Of a stretch of DNA of 64,000 nucleotides, positions 32,450 to 39,830 are shown in pieces; positions within the stretch are counted from its first letter, which is position 1; every line of letters starts with the position of its first letter. The stretch is from QHWK01 sp035259385 (GTDB lineage: Bacteria; Acidobacteriota; Vicinamibacteria; Vicinamibacterales; CAVVIG01), in assembly GCA_035259385.1 (NCBI GenBank), contig DATFWL010000390.1, positions 75,109 through 139,108 of the forward strand. The letters are read 5' to 3'. A program made the position numbers and the translations under genes. The notes under the pieces are model-generated. The model was not told the origin of the DNA. It saw nothing but the letters and a program-made list of their open reading frames with translations, and did no database searches.

Positions 32450-35164
32450 TCAGCGCGTGGGAACGCGCTGCTTCAGCTCAGTAAACCAGTTCAGTACCAG
32501 GACCTGTAGAGACTCGAGGCCTGCCTGAGACGTCATGGCCGGATCAATCACGCCGATGAATCGCCCATCCGGCAGCAGGTCGTACGTCCTCGGCGTGCCT
32601 GTTCCGTTGACCAGGAAGCCTCGTGGTAACGATGCGGGAATTCCGATCACGAAGTTCGGCTGCGTCGTGATCGTCACCGAATGCAGCTCGCCCGGCGGAG
32701 TGAAAAAGAGTGTTCGTCCGTCGTGCGACCAAAGTGGATAGATGCCCCGCTCCGACGTGATTTGATATCTCGCACCGGTGCTTGGAAACGGCTGGACGAG
32801 AATGCCGGCGCCTCCTACGTCACTGGTCGTCCAGGCCAGCCATTTCCCGTCGGGCGAAAAGACCGCGTTCGTAAGAGCGACCGACTGAACGCCATCGACG
32901 CGCCTGGCTTTCTTTTCTACCGGCGAAGACGTCCACAGCGAGACTCCCCCGCCCGCGTTGACATCGTACGCCAACGCATCCCCCTTCGGGGACCAGCACT
33001 CCGGCACGTGAGTCGTGCCAGCGTCGGGTCGGGTCAGGCGCTCGGCGCCGCCCGCGCCGTCGGCCGGCTGCCAGAAGATCGCGAGATCGCCGTCGCGATC
33101 GGATTGAAACGCGACGTGTGTGCCGTCCGCCGACCAGATCGGAAACCGGTTCCGGCCGCCGAACGTCAGTCGTCGCATCGCCGTGGCACCGTCCAGGTCG
33201 TACACCCACACGATCGCTTCCTTCCCATCGTCGGTGCCAAACGCGATCCGTTTGCCGTCAGGCGAGACGCGCGGGTGCTCGTATGAGGCGGGCGGGAACT
33301 TCAACCGTTGCACGGACCCGGTCCGGTCGATCGCGCCGAGGTCGTTCGCGGCAGACATCGTCGACGGCCCGGGAACGTAGAGGAGTGAGCCGGTGTCGGA
33401 CACGCTGAACTGCGCGGAGCCGGTCACGCCGCCAAGGCTGCGCCTGACGCCTTCGAGCACCGGCGTCGGGCTTCCCGAGATCTCCAGGCGGTTGACATCG
33501 AACGGCGCCGCGAACAGCGTGCCGCTGATCGCGTACACGAGATGACCACTCGCCAGATACCGCGCGTCACTTCCTCCCTGAATGATCGTCTTGCGCTTAC
33601 CGCTCGTCAGCGACTGGACGACGATTTGCGCCTTGTCCCATCGATCGGTCGCCGAGCCGTTGCCGAGGGTAAAGAGCAACGCGCGGCCGCCCGGCAGGAT
33701 CTGCGGCCCGTGGGCCAGCTCGCCTTCCTTCACGCTCGCGAGCTTCTCGGGCGTTCCGCCTTCCGGTGTGATGCGCATGATCCCATGGGCGCCTTCTCCC
33801 CACAGGATTCCGCTCACGTCCCAGCTCATGCCGAAGAACACGAAGTCTACGGTGGATGTCACGGCGACCGGCGCTCCGCCCGTGACGGCGACGCGTCGTA
33901 TCGTCCGATCGCTGAGCGACCAGAAGGCGATTGCGCGGCTGTCTGGCGAGAACGTCGGATTTGCGATGCCCCCGGAGATCGCGTGGATCGTCCGCGCCTC
34001 GAGTTCCGCCATCGATTTCACGTGCAACGCATTGTTGGCCACGTAGGCCAGCAGCGAGCCGTCCGGTGACATCGCCACGATCTGGCGATTCGTGGTGGTG
34101 TAGCGTTGCCCCGCGGGGAGCGTCAACGCGAATCGGGTGACCGCGGGCGTCGGAGCCGGCTTCAGCCGCCAGACGGCAGCACCGACCAGCGCGCTCGCGG
34201 CGAACGCGACGAGGATTGTGGCGACGGCTTGCCTCCAGATCGATCGAGGCGGTTCTCGCAACGCCCTCGGCGTTGCCGTCGACGTCGTCTCGGTGACGCT
34301 CTCGTCGATTTCCAGGCCGGCATCGCCAATGTCGCGCAGTCGCTTGTGAGGATCTTTCTGCAGGCAGCGGCGGAGCAGCAGTCGAACGCGATCTGGCGTG
34401 TGAGAGGGGAGCGCGCTCCATTCCGGTTCGCGGGTGAGAATGGCCGCAACTGCGTCCGACACCGTCTCGCCCGGGTCGAACACCTGGCGCCCGGTCAGCA
34501 TCTCGTAGAGGACGCAGCCGAACGACCAGACATCGCTGCGTCGGTCCGCGGGCTTTCCACGCGCCTGCTCCGGGCTCATATACGCGGCAGTGCCGAGAAT
34601 CAGTCCGATACCCGTCATCGCCGGCGAAGCCAGCGTGGGCGATACTGACAGGAAGGCGTCGCTGGCCCGGCCCGCTGGGCCCGCTTCCAGTGCCTTCGCC
34701 AGACCGAAGTCCAGGACTTTGACCGTACCGTCGGCCCGAACCTTGATGTTGGCCGGCTTGAGATCGCGGTGAATGACGCCCCGGTCGTGCGCCGCGGCGA
34801 GCGCCTCGGCGATCTGGCGCGCGATCGCAAGGGCTTCGTCGAGTGGAATCGGTCCCTGGGCAATGCGATCGGCCAGGGTCGGTCCTTCGACGAGCTCCAT
34901 GACGAGAGCGTGCGGTTCAGCCGTATCTTGCAGACCGTAAATGGCCGCGATGTTGGGATGGTTGAGCAACGCGAGGACCTGCGCCTCGCGCTTGAAGCGC
35001 GCGAGGCGATCCGGATCCGCCGTGAACGCATCGGGAAGGACCTTCAGGGCGACGTCGCGATTGAGCTTCGTATCGCGTGCGCGGTACACCTCGCCCATAC
35101 CGCCGGAACCGAGCGAGCCGCCGACCTGGTACGGACCGAGCCGCTCGCCAATCGCAATCGTCAT
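32450..35164 (-). CDS. Ser/Thr protein kinase with PD40 propeller sensor (copy 2)
   Basis: A 904-residue protein of the same build as the kinase at 21355-24105: kinase about 10-270 (GSGGMGEVYRARD, VALKVLP, HRDLKPANIK, DFGLAK, SPEQARG), one membrane helix (VATILVAFAASALVGAAVW, about 315-335), then a PD40 beta propeller (SPDGSLLAYVAN, SADGTHVAFQSD, SPDGKWLAWTTS). It ends VLNWFTELKQRVPTR. The shared phrases, such as KLNRDVALKVLP and QPADG in the propeller, show that the two are close paralogues, yet they are 8 kb apart with unrelated genes between. Start ATG 35164 is internal to a good kinase N-terminus (MTIAIGERLGPYQV). Confidence 0.92.
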   Translation of the reverse strand: MTIAIGERLGPYQVGGSLGSGGMGEVYRARDTKLNRDVALKVLPDAFTADPDRLARFKREAQVLALLNHPNIAAIYGLQDTAEPHALVMELVEGPTLADRIAQGPIPLDEALAIARQIAEALAAAHDRGVIHRDLKPANIKVRADGTVKVLDFGLAKALEAGPAGRASDAFLSVSPTLASPAMTGIGLILGTAAYMSPEQARGKPADRRSDVWSFGCVLYEMLTGRQVFDPGETVSDAVAAILTREPEWSALPSHTPDRVRLLLRRCLQKDPHKRLRDIGDAGLEIDESVTETTSTATPRALREPPRSIWRQAVATILVAFAASALVGAAVWRLKPAPTPAVTRFALTLPAGQRYTTTNRQIVAMSPDGSLLAYVANNALHVKSMAELEARTIHAISGGIANPTFSPDSRAIAFWSLSDRTIRRVAVTGGAPVAVTSTVDFVFFGMSWDVSGILWGEGAHGIMRITPEGGTPEKLASVKEGELAHGPQILPGGRALLFTLGNGSATDRWDKAQIVVQSLTSGKRKTIIQGGSDARYLASGHLVYAISGTLFAAPFDVNRLEISGSPTPVLEGVRRSLGGVTGSAQFSVSDTGSLLYVPGPSTMSAANDLGAIDRTGSVQRLKFPPASYEHPRVSPDGKRIAFGTDDGKEAIVWVYDLDGATAMRRLTFGGRNRFPIWSADGTHVAFQSDRDGDLAIFWQPADGAGGAERLTRPDAGTTHVPECWSPKGDALAYDVNAGGGVSLWTSSPVEKKARRVDGVQSVALTNAVFSPDGKWLAWTTSDVGGAGILVQPFPSTGARYQITSERGIYPLWSHDGRTLFFTPPGELHSVTITTQPNFVIGIPASLPRGFLVNGTGTPRTYDLLPDGRFIGVIDPAMTSQAGLESLQVLVLNWFTELKQRVPTR

Positions 35165-35237
35165 GGGGAGACGCGATTATATGTGAGAGTCCCCAGACGA
35201 CGCGCTCGATCGCGAGCGGCAGCTAGAAGCCTTCGCG

Positions 35238-35723
35238 CTACGTCGTTTTCACCTTCTTGATTAGCTGCACCTGTCCCGCGTGATACACCGCATGGCACGT
35301 GATGCCGAGCAGGAGATCGAACCGCTCGGAGTCGGGCAGGACGGATCGCGTCCGTCCAGCGTCGATGCCGGCGGCGAGTGCGGCCAGCTGCTCCTGCTCG
35401 CGCTCGACGAGGCCGAGGATCGCGGACCACGAGAGCGTCGACGCGTCCGGCAGCGCGAACCAGTCGTCGCCCTCGAGTACGAACGGTTCCGCCTCGACGC
35501 CGGTGAGCTTCGCACGCACGTTGCGCACGCAGTACGCGTGGTGGGTCGCGATCTCCGCGATGTTGTGCCGGTCCGGTCCCGGCCTCCAGAACGCGGTCTC
35601 GGTGGTGACGTCGCCCAGCGCCGCCTTCAGGTCGGGACCATGCCACGCACCGGTCCCGTAGCCCTCGCTGATGATTCGCGCCGCACCTCCGGCGCCAGCC
35701 TTGCCTTCGAGTGTGGTGCTCAT
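35238..35723 (-). CDS. DinB-family protein
   Basis: A 161-residue DinB/DUF664 protein starting at ATG 35723 (MSTTLEGKAGAGG). The four-helix fold shows HNIAEIATHHAYC and ITCHAVYHAGQVQLIKK; the histidines are the usual metal ligands of this family. Known members act as thiol S-transferases (bacillithiol, mycothiol) or are of unknown role. Its ATG overlaps the stop of the gene before it by 4 bases (ATGA), so the two are translationally coupled. Confidence 0.82.
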   Translation of the reverse strand: MSTTLEGKAGAGGAARIISEGYGTGAWHGPDLKAALGDVTTETAFWRPGPDRHNIAEIATHHAYCVRNVRAKLTGVEAEPFVLEGDDWFALPDASTLSWSAILGLVEREQEQLAALAAGIDAGRTRSVLPDSERFDLLLGITCHAVYHAGQVQLIKKVKTT

Positions 35724-36271
35724 CCCATCCTCCGCGTCGCGAGAAACTCGCCTTCGAGCGACCAGGTGGTCTGATTGGGATACATCGCCTCGCCGCGCCA
35801 GTGAAACGAGTTCGGGGTGATCTCGGTGAATGTCCAGCGGGTCTTCGTGCCGTCGGCCCGCGTGCCGGTCTGCTCGATGTCGCGGCCGTTCCAGTTCCCG
35901 ATCTGTTCCTCCCGATGGCTGCGGACGGGATTGGTCCACGCGATCCGCCACGCCTGTATCGACGGATCCCACGATCGCAGCGTCGTGCCGTACATGTTCA
36001 TGGTCGGATCGGCCGCCTCCGGGCTGCCGTCACGGCGCGGCATGATCCAGACGTCCTGCACCGCGCGTCCTTCGAGCACGCGCGCCGCATGCACCTCGCC
36101 GGTCAGGCGCTGTGCCGACACGTCGACGCCGCGGTAACGCAGGACGGCCAGGTCCCAGCTGCCGCAGAGCCAGCCGTAGACATCCGCCGTCTCCGGAATC
36201 TCAGGCGCGCGTGCGGCCGCGGCCAGCACGCTGTGAAAGTCAACAGTCGGTTCACTCTTCAGTGTCGTCAC
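35720..36271 (-). CDS. DUF1579-like lipocalin-type protein, function unknown
   Basis: A 183-residue protein starting at GTG 36271, which has the site GGGAG 8 bases upstream; the frame is open to an ATG at 36343 but that would run into the divergent oxidase gene's start region. Motifs such as GWLCGSWDLAVLRYRG, VQDVWIMPRRDG and YGTTLRSWDPSIQAWRIAWTNP are characteristic of proteins with a lipocalin-like beta barrel that follow DinB genes. Function unknown. The DinB gene is downstream, coupled through a 4-base overlap. The family name is from memory and not checked. Confidence 0.7.
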   Translation of the reverse strand: MTTLKSEPTVDFHSVLAAAARAPEIPETADVYGWLCGSWDLAVLRYRGVDVSAQRLTGEVHAARVLEGRAVQDVWIMPRRDGSPEAADPTMNMYGTTLRSWDPSIQAWRIAWTNPVRSHREEQIGNWNGRDIEQTGTRADGTKTRWTFTEITPNSFHWRGEAMYPNQTTWSLEGEFLATRRMG

Positions 36272-36341
36272 GGTCTCGCTCCCTTCATGAAGCGAGTTGT
36301 ACGATGCCGCGGTCGATTGAAACTTGGAGAAAATTGCGGCC

Positions 36342-37460
36342 ATGGGATACGACGCTATCGTCCTCGGCGTTGGCGGGATGGGCAGCGCGGCGGTCTACCA
36401 TCTTGCGCGGCGGGGCGCGCGCGTGCTCGGCATCGAGCGGTTCGGGATCCCGCACGATCGCGGATCGTCGCACGGCATCAGCCGTATCATCCGCCTCGCA
36501 TACTGGGAGCATCCCGACTACGTGCCGCTCGTCCGGCGCGCGTACGATCTCTGGGGCGAGCTCGAGCAGACAGTCAGCGAGCGGCTCCTGATTGTCACCG
36601 GCAGCATCGATGGCGGCCTGCCCGACGGCCGGACGATCCGAGGATCGCTGTCGGCGTGCCGGACGCACGGTCTGGAGCACGACGTGCTGGACGCGGCCGC
36701 CCTCAGCGGGCGATTCCCGGGATATCGCCTGCCGGACGATCATGTCGCCGTGTTTCAACCCGAAGGCGGTTTCCTGCTGGCGGAGCGTTGCACGGCTGCG
36801 CACGCGCGCGCCGCGCGCGCGGCCGGTGCGGATGTGCACGTCGAGGAACGCGCGATCGCCTGGACGGCCGCTGGCGACGGCGTGCAGGTGACGACGGATC
36901 GCGCGACCTATCGGGCCGGGCGGCTCGTGATCACCGCAGGTCCGTGGCTCCCCGCTGTCGTGCCAGCGCTCGCGCGACATGTGACGGTGGAGCGACAGGT
37001 CGTGCTGTGGACGTGGCCGCTGCGGCCTGAACTGTTTGCCAGCGATCGCTTTCCAGTCTTCTACATCGACACGCCGCGCGGGAGCTTCTACGGCTTTCCG
37101 CTCGATCCGGCGCGCGGCTTCAAGATCGGCAAATATCACCACCTCCGCCAGCGCACCGATCCGGAGTCTGTCGATCGAGCCTTCTCGGCGGCAGACGAGT
37201 CGACGCTCCGGGACGGGATCGCGCACTACTTTCCTGACGCCAACGGTCCGACGGCGTCGACGTCCACGTGCCTGTTCACGAACACGCCGGATGAGCACTT
37301 CATCATCGATCGGCTGCCGGATCACCCGGAGGTCGTGATCGCCGGCGGATTCTCAGGGCACGGGTTCAAGTTCTGCAGCGTGGTCGGCGAGATGGTGGCC
37401 GACCTGGTGCTCGACAAGGCGTCGAGCCGGATCAGTCTGTTCGCGATCGATCGGCTGTGA
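36342..37460 (+). CDS. Sarcosine oxidase/N-methyltryptophan-oxidase-like flavoenzyme
   Basis: A 372-residue monomeric amine oxidase of the MSOX/MTOX family: YDAIVLGVGGMGSAAVYHLARRG is the FAD-binding loop; GSSHGISRIIRLAYWEHPDYVPL is the family signature; CLFTNTPDEHFIID carries the Cys expected to hold FAD covalently (Cys315 in bacterial MSOX), and GGFSGHGFKFCSVVGEM follows. It oxidises an N-methylated amino acid to the amino acid, formaldehyde and H2O2; the substrate is not fixed. ATG 36342 is used instead of the TTG at 36324. It is divergent from the DUF1579-like gene and overlaps the end of the TauD gene by 29 bases (convergent). Amine oxidase, dioxygenase and transporter next to each other suggest a small catabolic locus. 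Confidence 0.9.
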   Translation: MGYDAIVLGVGGMGSAAVYHLARRGARVLGIERFGIPHDRGSSHGISRIIRLAYWEHPDYVPLVRRAYDLWGELEQTVSERLLIVTGSIDGGLPDGRTIRGSLSACRTHGLEHDVLDAAALSGRFPGYRLPDDHVAVFQPEGGFLLAERCTAAHARAARAAGADVHVEERAIAWTAAGDGVQVTTDRATYRAGRLVITAGPWLPAVVPALARHVTVERQVVLWTWPLRPELFASDRFPVFYIDTPRGSFYGFPLDPARGFKIGKYHHLRQRTDPESVDRAFSAADESTLRDGIAHYFPDANGPTASTSTCLFTNTPDEHFIIDRLPDHPEVVIAGGFSGHGFKFCSVVGEMVADLVLDKASSRISLFAIDRL

Positions 37461-38313
37461 TCTGCGTGCGGTGCATCGTGCGGCGCGTCGATGGATCGAA
37501 CGGGTCGCGCCGGTGCATCGTGCAGCGGTTGTCCCAGAGCACGAGATCGCCCGCACGCCACTGATGGCGCCAGGTGAGCGACTCACGGGTTGCCAGGTTC
37601 CAGATCGTGTCGAGCAGCACGTCCGACTCGTCGAGCGGCAGCGCGTCGACGTAGGCGTTGCGGCGCCGGCCGAGGTACAACGCCCGGCGGCCTGTCTCGG
37701 GGTGCACGACCACCAGCGGGTGAAGCGTCCCCGGGGAGGTGCGCGGATCGCCGGTCGGCGTCACCCCCTGACGCACGTAGCCGCCGCTGTTGTACGTGCC
37801 GTCATGCTTCACCCGAAGCCGTTCGACGCGCCGCTGCATGTCCGGTGGCAGGCCGTCCCACGCGGCATACATCGAACAGAAGCTGGTGTCGCCGCCGCGC
37901 GGCGGGACTTCGACCGCGTACAGCGCGCTGGCCTTGGGCGGATCCGCCAGGTAGGACATGTCGGTGTGCCAGACCGCTTCGCCCGATCCGAGGCTGCCGA
38001 TCGCCGCGCCGTCCTGCACGACGTTCGACACCACGTAGATTTCCGGATGCCCCTCGACGAAGCGCCGGCCGGTCTCCTGCACGGGAGCCTGGTCGAGATC
38101 GCCGAAGCGCCGGCTGAAGGCGACGAGATCGTCGTCGGTCAGCGACAGATCCCGGAAGAGCAGCACCTGGTGATCCAGCCACGCGCGGTGGATCGCTGCG
38201 AACGTCGACGCATCGAGCGCGCGCAGATCGACGCCTCGCACTTCAGCCCCGAGCGCGGCGCCGGTCGGGACCACGGTCATCGTCCGATGCGCTGAGCCGA
38301 TTGCGTCGCTCAT
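37432..38313 (-). CDS. TauD/TfdA-family 2-oxoglutarate/Fe(II) dioxygenase
   Basis: A 293-residue dioxygenase. Iron ligands: WHTDMSY (His and Asp of HxD, about residue 115) and CTMHRRDPFDPSTRRTMHR (distal His, with Arg for 2-oxoglutarate). N-terminal GAEVRGVDLR and FRDLSLTDDDLVAFSRRFGDL are family marks. Members cut sulfonates, herbicides, or hydroxylate amino acids; the substrate is unknown. Its ATG (38313) overlaps the MFS gene's stop by 4 bases, so transporter and enzyme are coupled, and one may guess the transporter supplies the substrate. Confidence 0.9.
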   Translation of the reverse strand: MSDAIGSAHRTMTVVPTGAALGAEVRGVDLRALDASTFAAIHRAWLDHQVLLFRDLSLTDDDLVAFSRRFGDLDQAPVQETGRRFVEGHPEIYVVSNVVQDGAAIGSLGSGEAVWHTDMSYLADPPKASALYAVEVPPRGGDTSFCSMYAAWDGLPPDMQRRVERLRVKHDGTYNSGGYVRQGVTPTGDPRTSPGTLHPLVVVHPETGRRALYLGRRRNAYVDALPLDESDVLLDTIWNLATRESLTWRHQWRAGDLVLWDNRCTMHRRDPFDPSTRRTMHRTQITADRSRTD

Positions 38314-39602
38314 ATCCGCGCCTTCTCGTCGGCAGGTCCAGCCGGATTCACCTTCATCGTCGGATCGATCCGCAGCGAGCCGATCGCGCCAATCAGCAGC
38401 AGCCCTGCCGAGAGGAGCATCGGCAGCTCATACCGTCCCGTCCGCTGAATCAGTACGCCGAACACGACTGGCGAAATCATACCGGCAACGCCGAACCCCG
38501 TGTTCATCATTCCGCCGGCCGTGCCGGCATGCGCTCCGGCGATGTCGAGCGGCAGCGTCCAGAGCACGGCATTGGTCAGCTCGAGGCAGAAGAACGCTGC
38601 CGTGAGGAAGTAGACGGCGGACGTCGCGCTGCCGGTCGCGACCGCCGGCAGGATCCACGCGAACGCTCCGCCGAGCCCGCCCGCGAGCAGCGCACGCCGT
38701 GCGAGCCGGAGATCTCCGGTGCGGACGAGGATCGCGTCTGAGATCACGCCGCCGATCGTGTCGCCCGCGACGCCGGCGACGAGCGGCAGCGCGGTCATGA
38801 TTGCCAGACGATCGAGCGCGAAGCCGCGCGCCTCCGACAGGTACGACGGCAGCCAGGTCAGGAATACCCACAGCGACCAGCCGTAACAGAAGTCGACGAC
38901 GGTCACCAGCCACATGCGACGCGCGATCTGCCGCCACGGCGTCGGCCCTCGTCTGTCCGGCGACGGTTCACCGCCGCTGCGGATCTCCGCGAGCTCCTCG
39001 CGGGTGACCCATGGATGCGCCTCAGGCGCGTCGCGAAAGGTCGCCATCCACAGAGCCGTCCAGGCGAGGCTCGCCGCCCCGAGCGCCGTGAACGAGGCGC
39101 GCCAGCCACCTCGCGTCGTGATCGCGAGCACGAGCGGCGGCGTTACCGCCCCGCCGAGCCGCGCGAAGCTGTGCGTGATTCCCTGCGCGAAGCCGCGTTC
39201 GCGGACCGGAAGCCACCAGGTGAACGCGCGCGTGGCCGCCGGAAACGCGCCGCCCTCGCCGACGCCGACCAGCACACGAAACGCCACGAACGACGCGACG
39301 CTCCACGACGCACCGGTCAGCACGGTGCCGGCCGCCCACAGCACGCTCAGCACGATCAGGACACGGCGCGGACCGAACCGATCGGCGCCCCAGCCGCCCG
39401 CGATCTGCATGAACGCGTACGGGTACGCGAATGCCGAGAAGATGAATCCGAGCTCGAGCGGCGTGAGTCCCAGCTCGCGGCGAATCGCCGGAGCCGCGAC
39501 CGAGATGTTGACGCGATCGACGTAGGCGACGAAGTACATCAGGCACAACACCGCCAGGATGAGGTGCCTGATCCTGAATCGTCGTCGGGTTGGAGTCGCC
39601 AT
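38310..39602 (-). CDS. MFS transporter, anion:cation symporter (ACS) type
   Basis: A 430-residue protein starting at ATG 39602 (MATPTRRRFRIRH). Twelve membrane helices. DRVNISVAAPAIRRELGLTP after helix 1 and GWGADRFGPRRVL (loop 2-3, the MFS motif GxxxDRxGRR) place it in the ACS group that carries organic acids such as sugar acids and phthalate. The following TauD gene is coupled by a 4-base overlap. Substrate unknown. Confidence 0.88.
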   Translation of the reverse strand: MATPTRRRFRIRHLILAVLCLMYFVAYVDRVNISVAAPAIRRELGLTPLELGFIFSAFAYPYAFMQIAGGWGADRFGPRRVLIVLSVLWAAGTVLTGASWSVASFVAFRVLVGVGEGGAFPAATRAFTWWLPVRERGFAQGITHSFARLGGAVTPPLVLAITTRGGWRASFTALGAASLAWTALWMATFRDAPEAHPWVTREELAEIRSGGEPSPDRRGPTPWRQIARRMWLVTVVDFCYGWSLWVFLTWLPSYLSEARGFALDRLAIMTALPLVAGVAGDTIGGVISDAILVRTGDLRLARRALLAGGLGGAFAWILPAVATGSATSAVYFLTAAFFCLELTNAVLWTLPLDIAGAHAGTAGGMMNTGFGVAGMISPVVFGVLIQRTGRYELPMLLSAGLLLIGAIGSLRIDPTMKVNPAGPADEKARI

Positions 39603-39632
39603 CGTCGAAAACTGTTCTAAGATCGCGTGCGT

Positions 39633-39827
39633 ATGGGCGACCAGCGCGCTCGGCCTCATCGCGACAGCGGTGATCGCGACGCCACGAATCGCGACGCCGG
39701 CGGCAAGACGGGAGATCGACCGGCGCCAGCGAAGATTCGCTCCGTCAAGAAGCGGATCGGCGAGGGCCGCGGCAACCTGCGCCGCCGCGAGTCGTGGTTC
39801 CGCAAGCGAACGTCTGATTCCGAGTAG
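39633..39827 (+). CDS. Small basic protein, function unknown
   Basis: A 64-residue frame (ATG 39633) between the MFS start and the BNR gene. The first half is rich in Arg/Asp/Gly and looks disordered; the second half is IRSVKKRIGEGRGNLRRRESWFRKR, a strongly basic amphipathic stretch of the sort found in small nucleic-acid-binding or ribosome-associated proteins. No family recognised. It may be spurious. Confidence 0.4.
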   Translation: MGDQRARPHRDSGDRDATNRDAGGKTGDRPAPAKIRSVKKRIGEGRGNLRRRESWFRKRTSDSE

Positions 39828-39830
39828 ACG

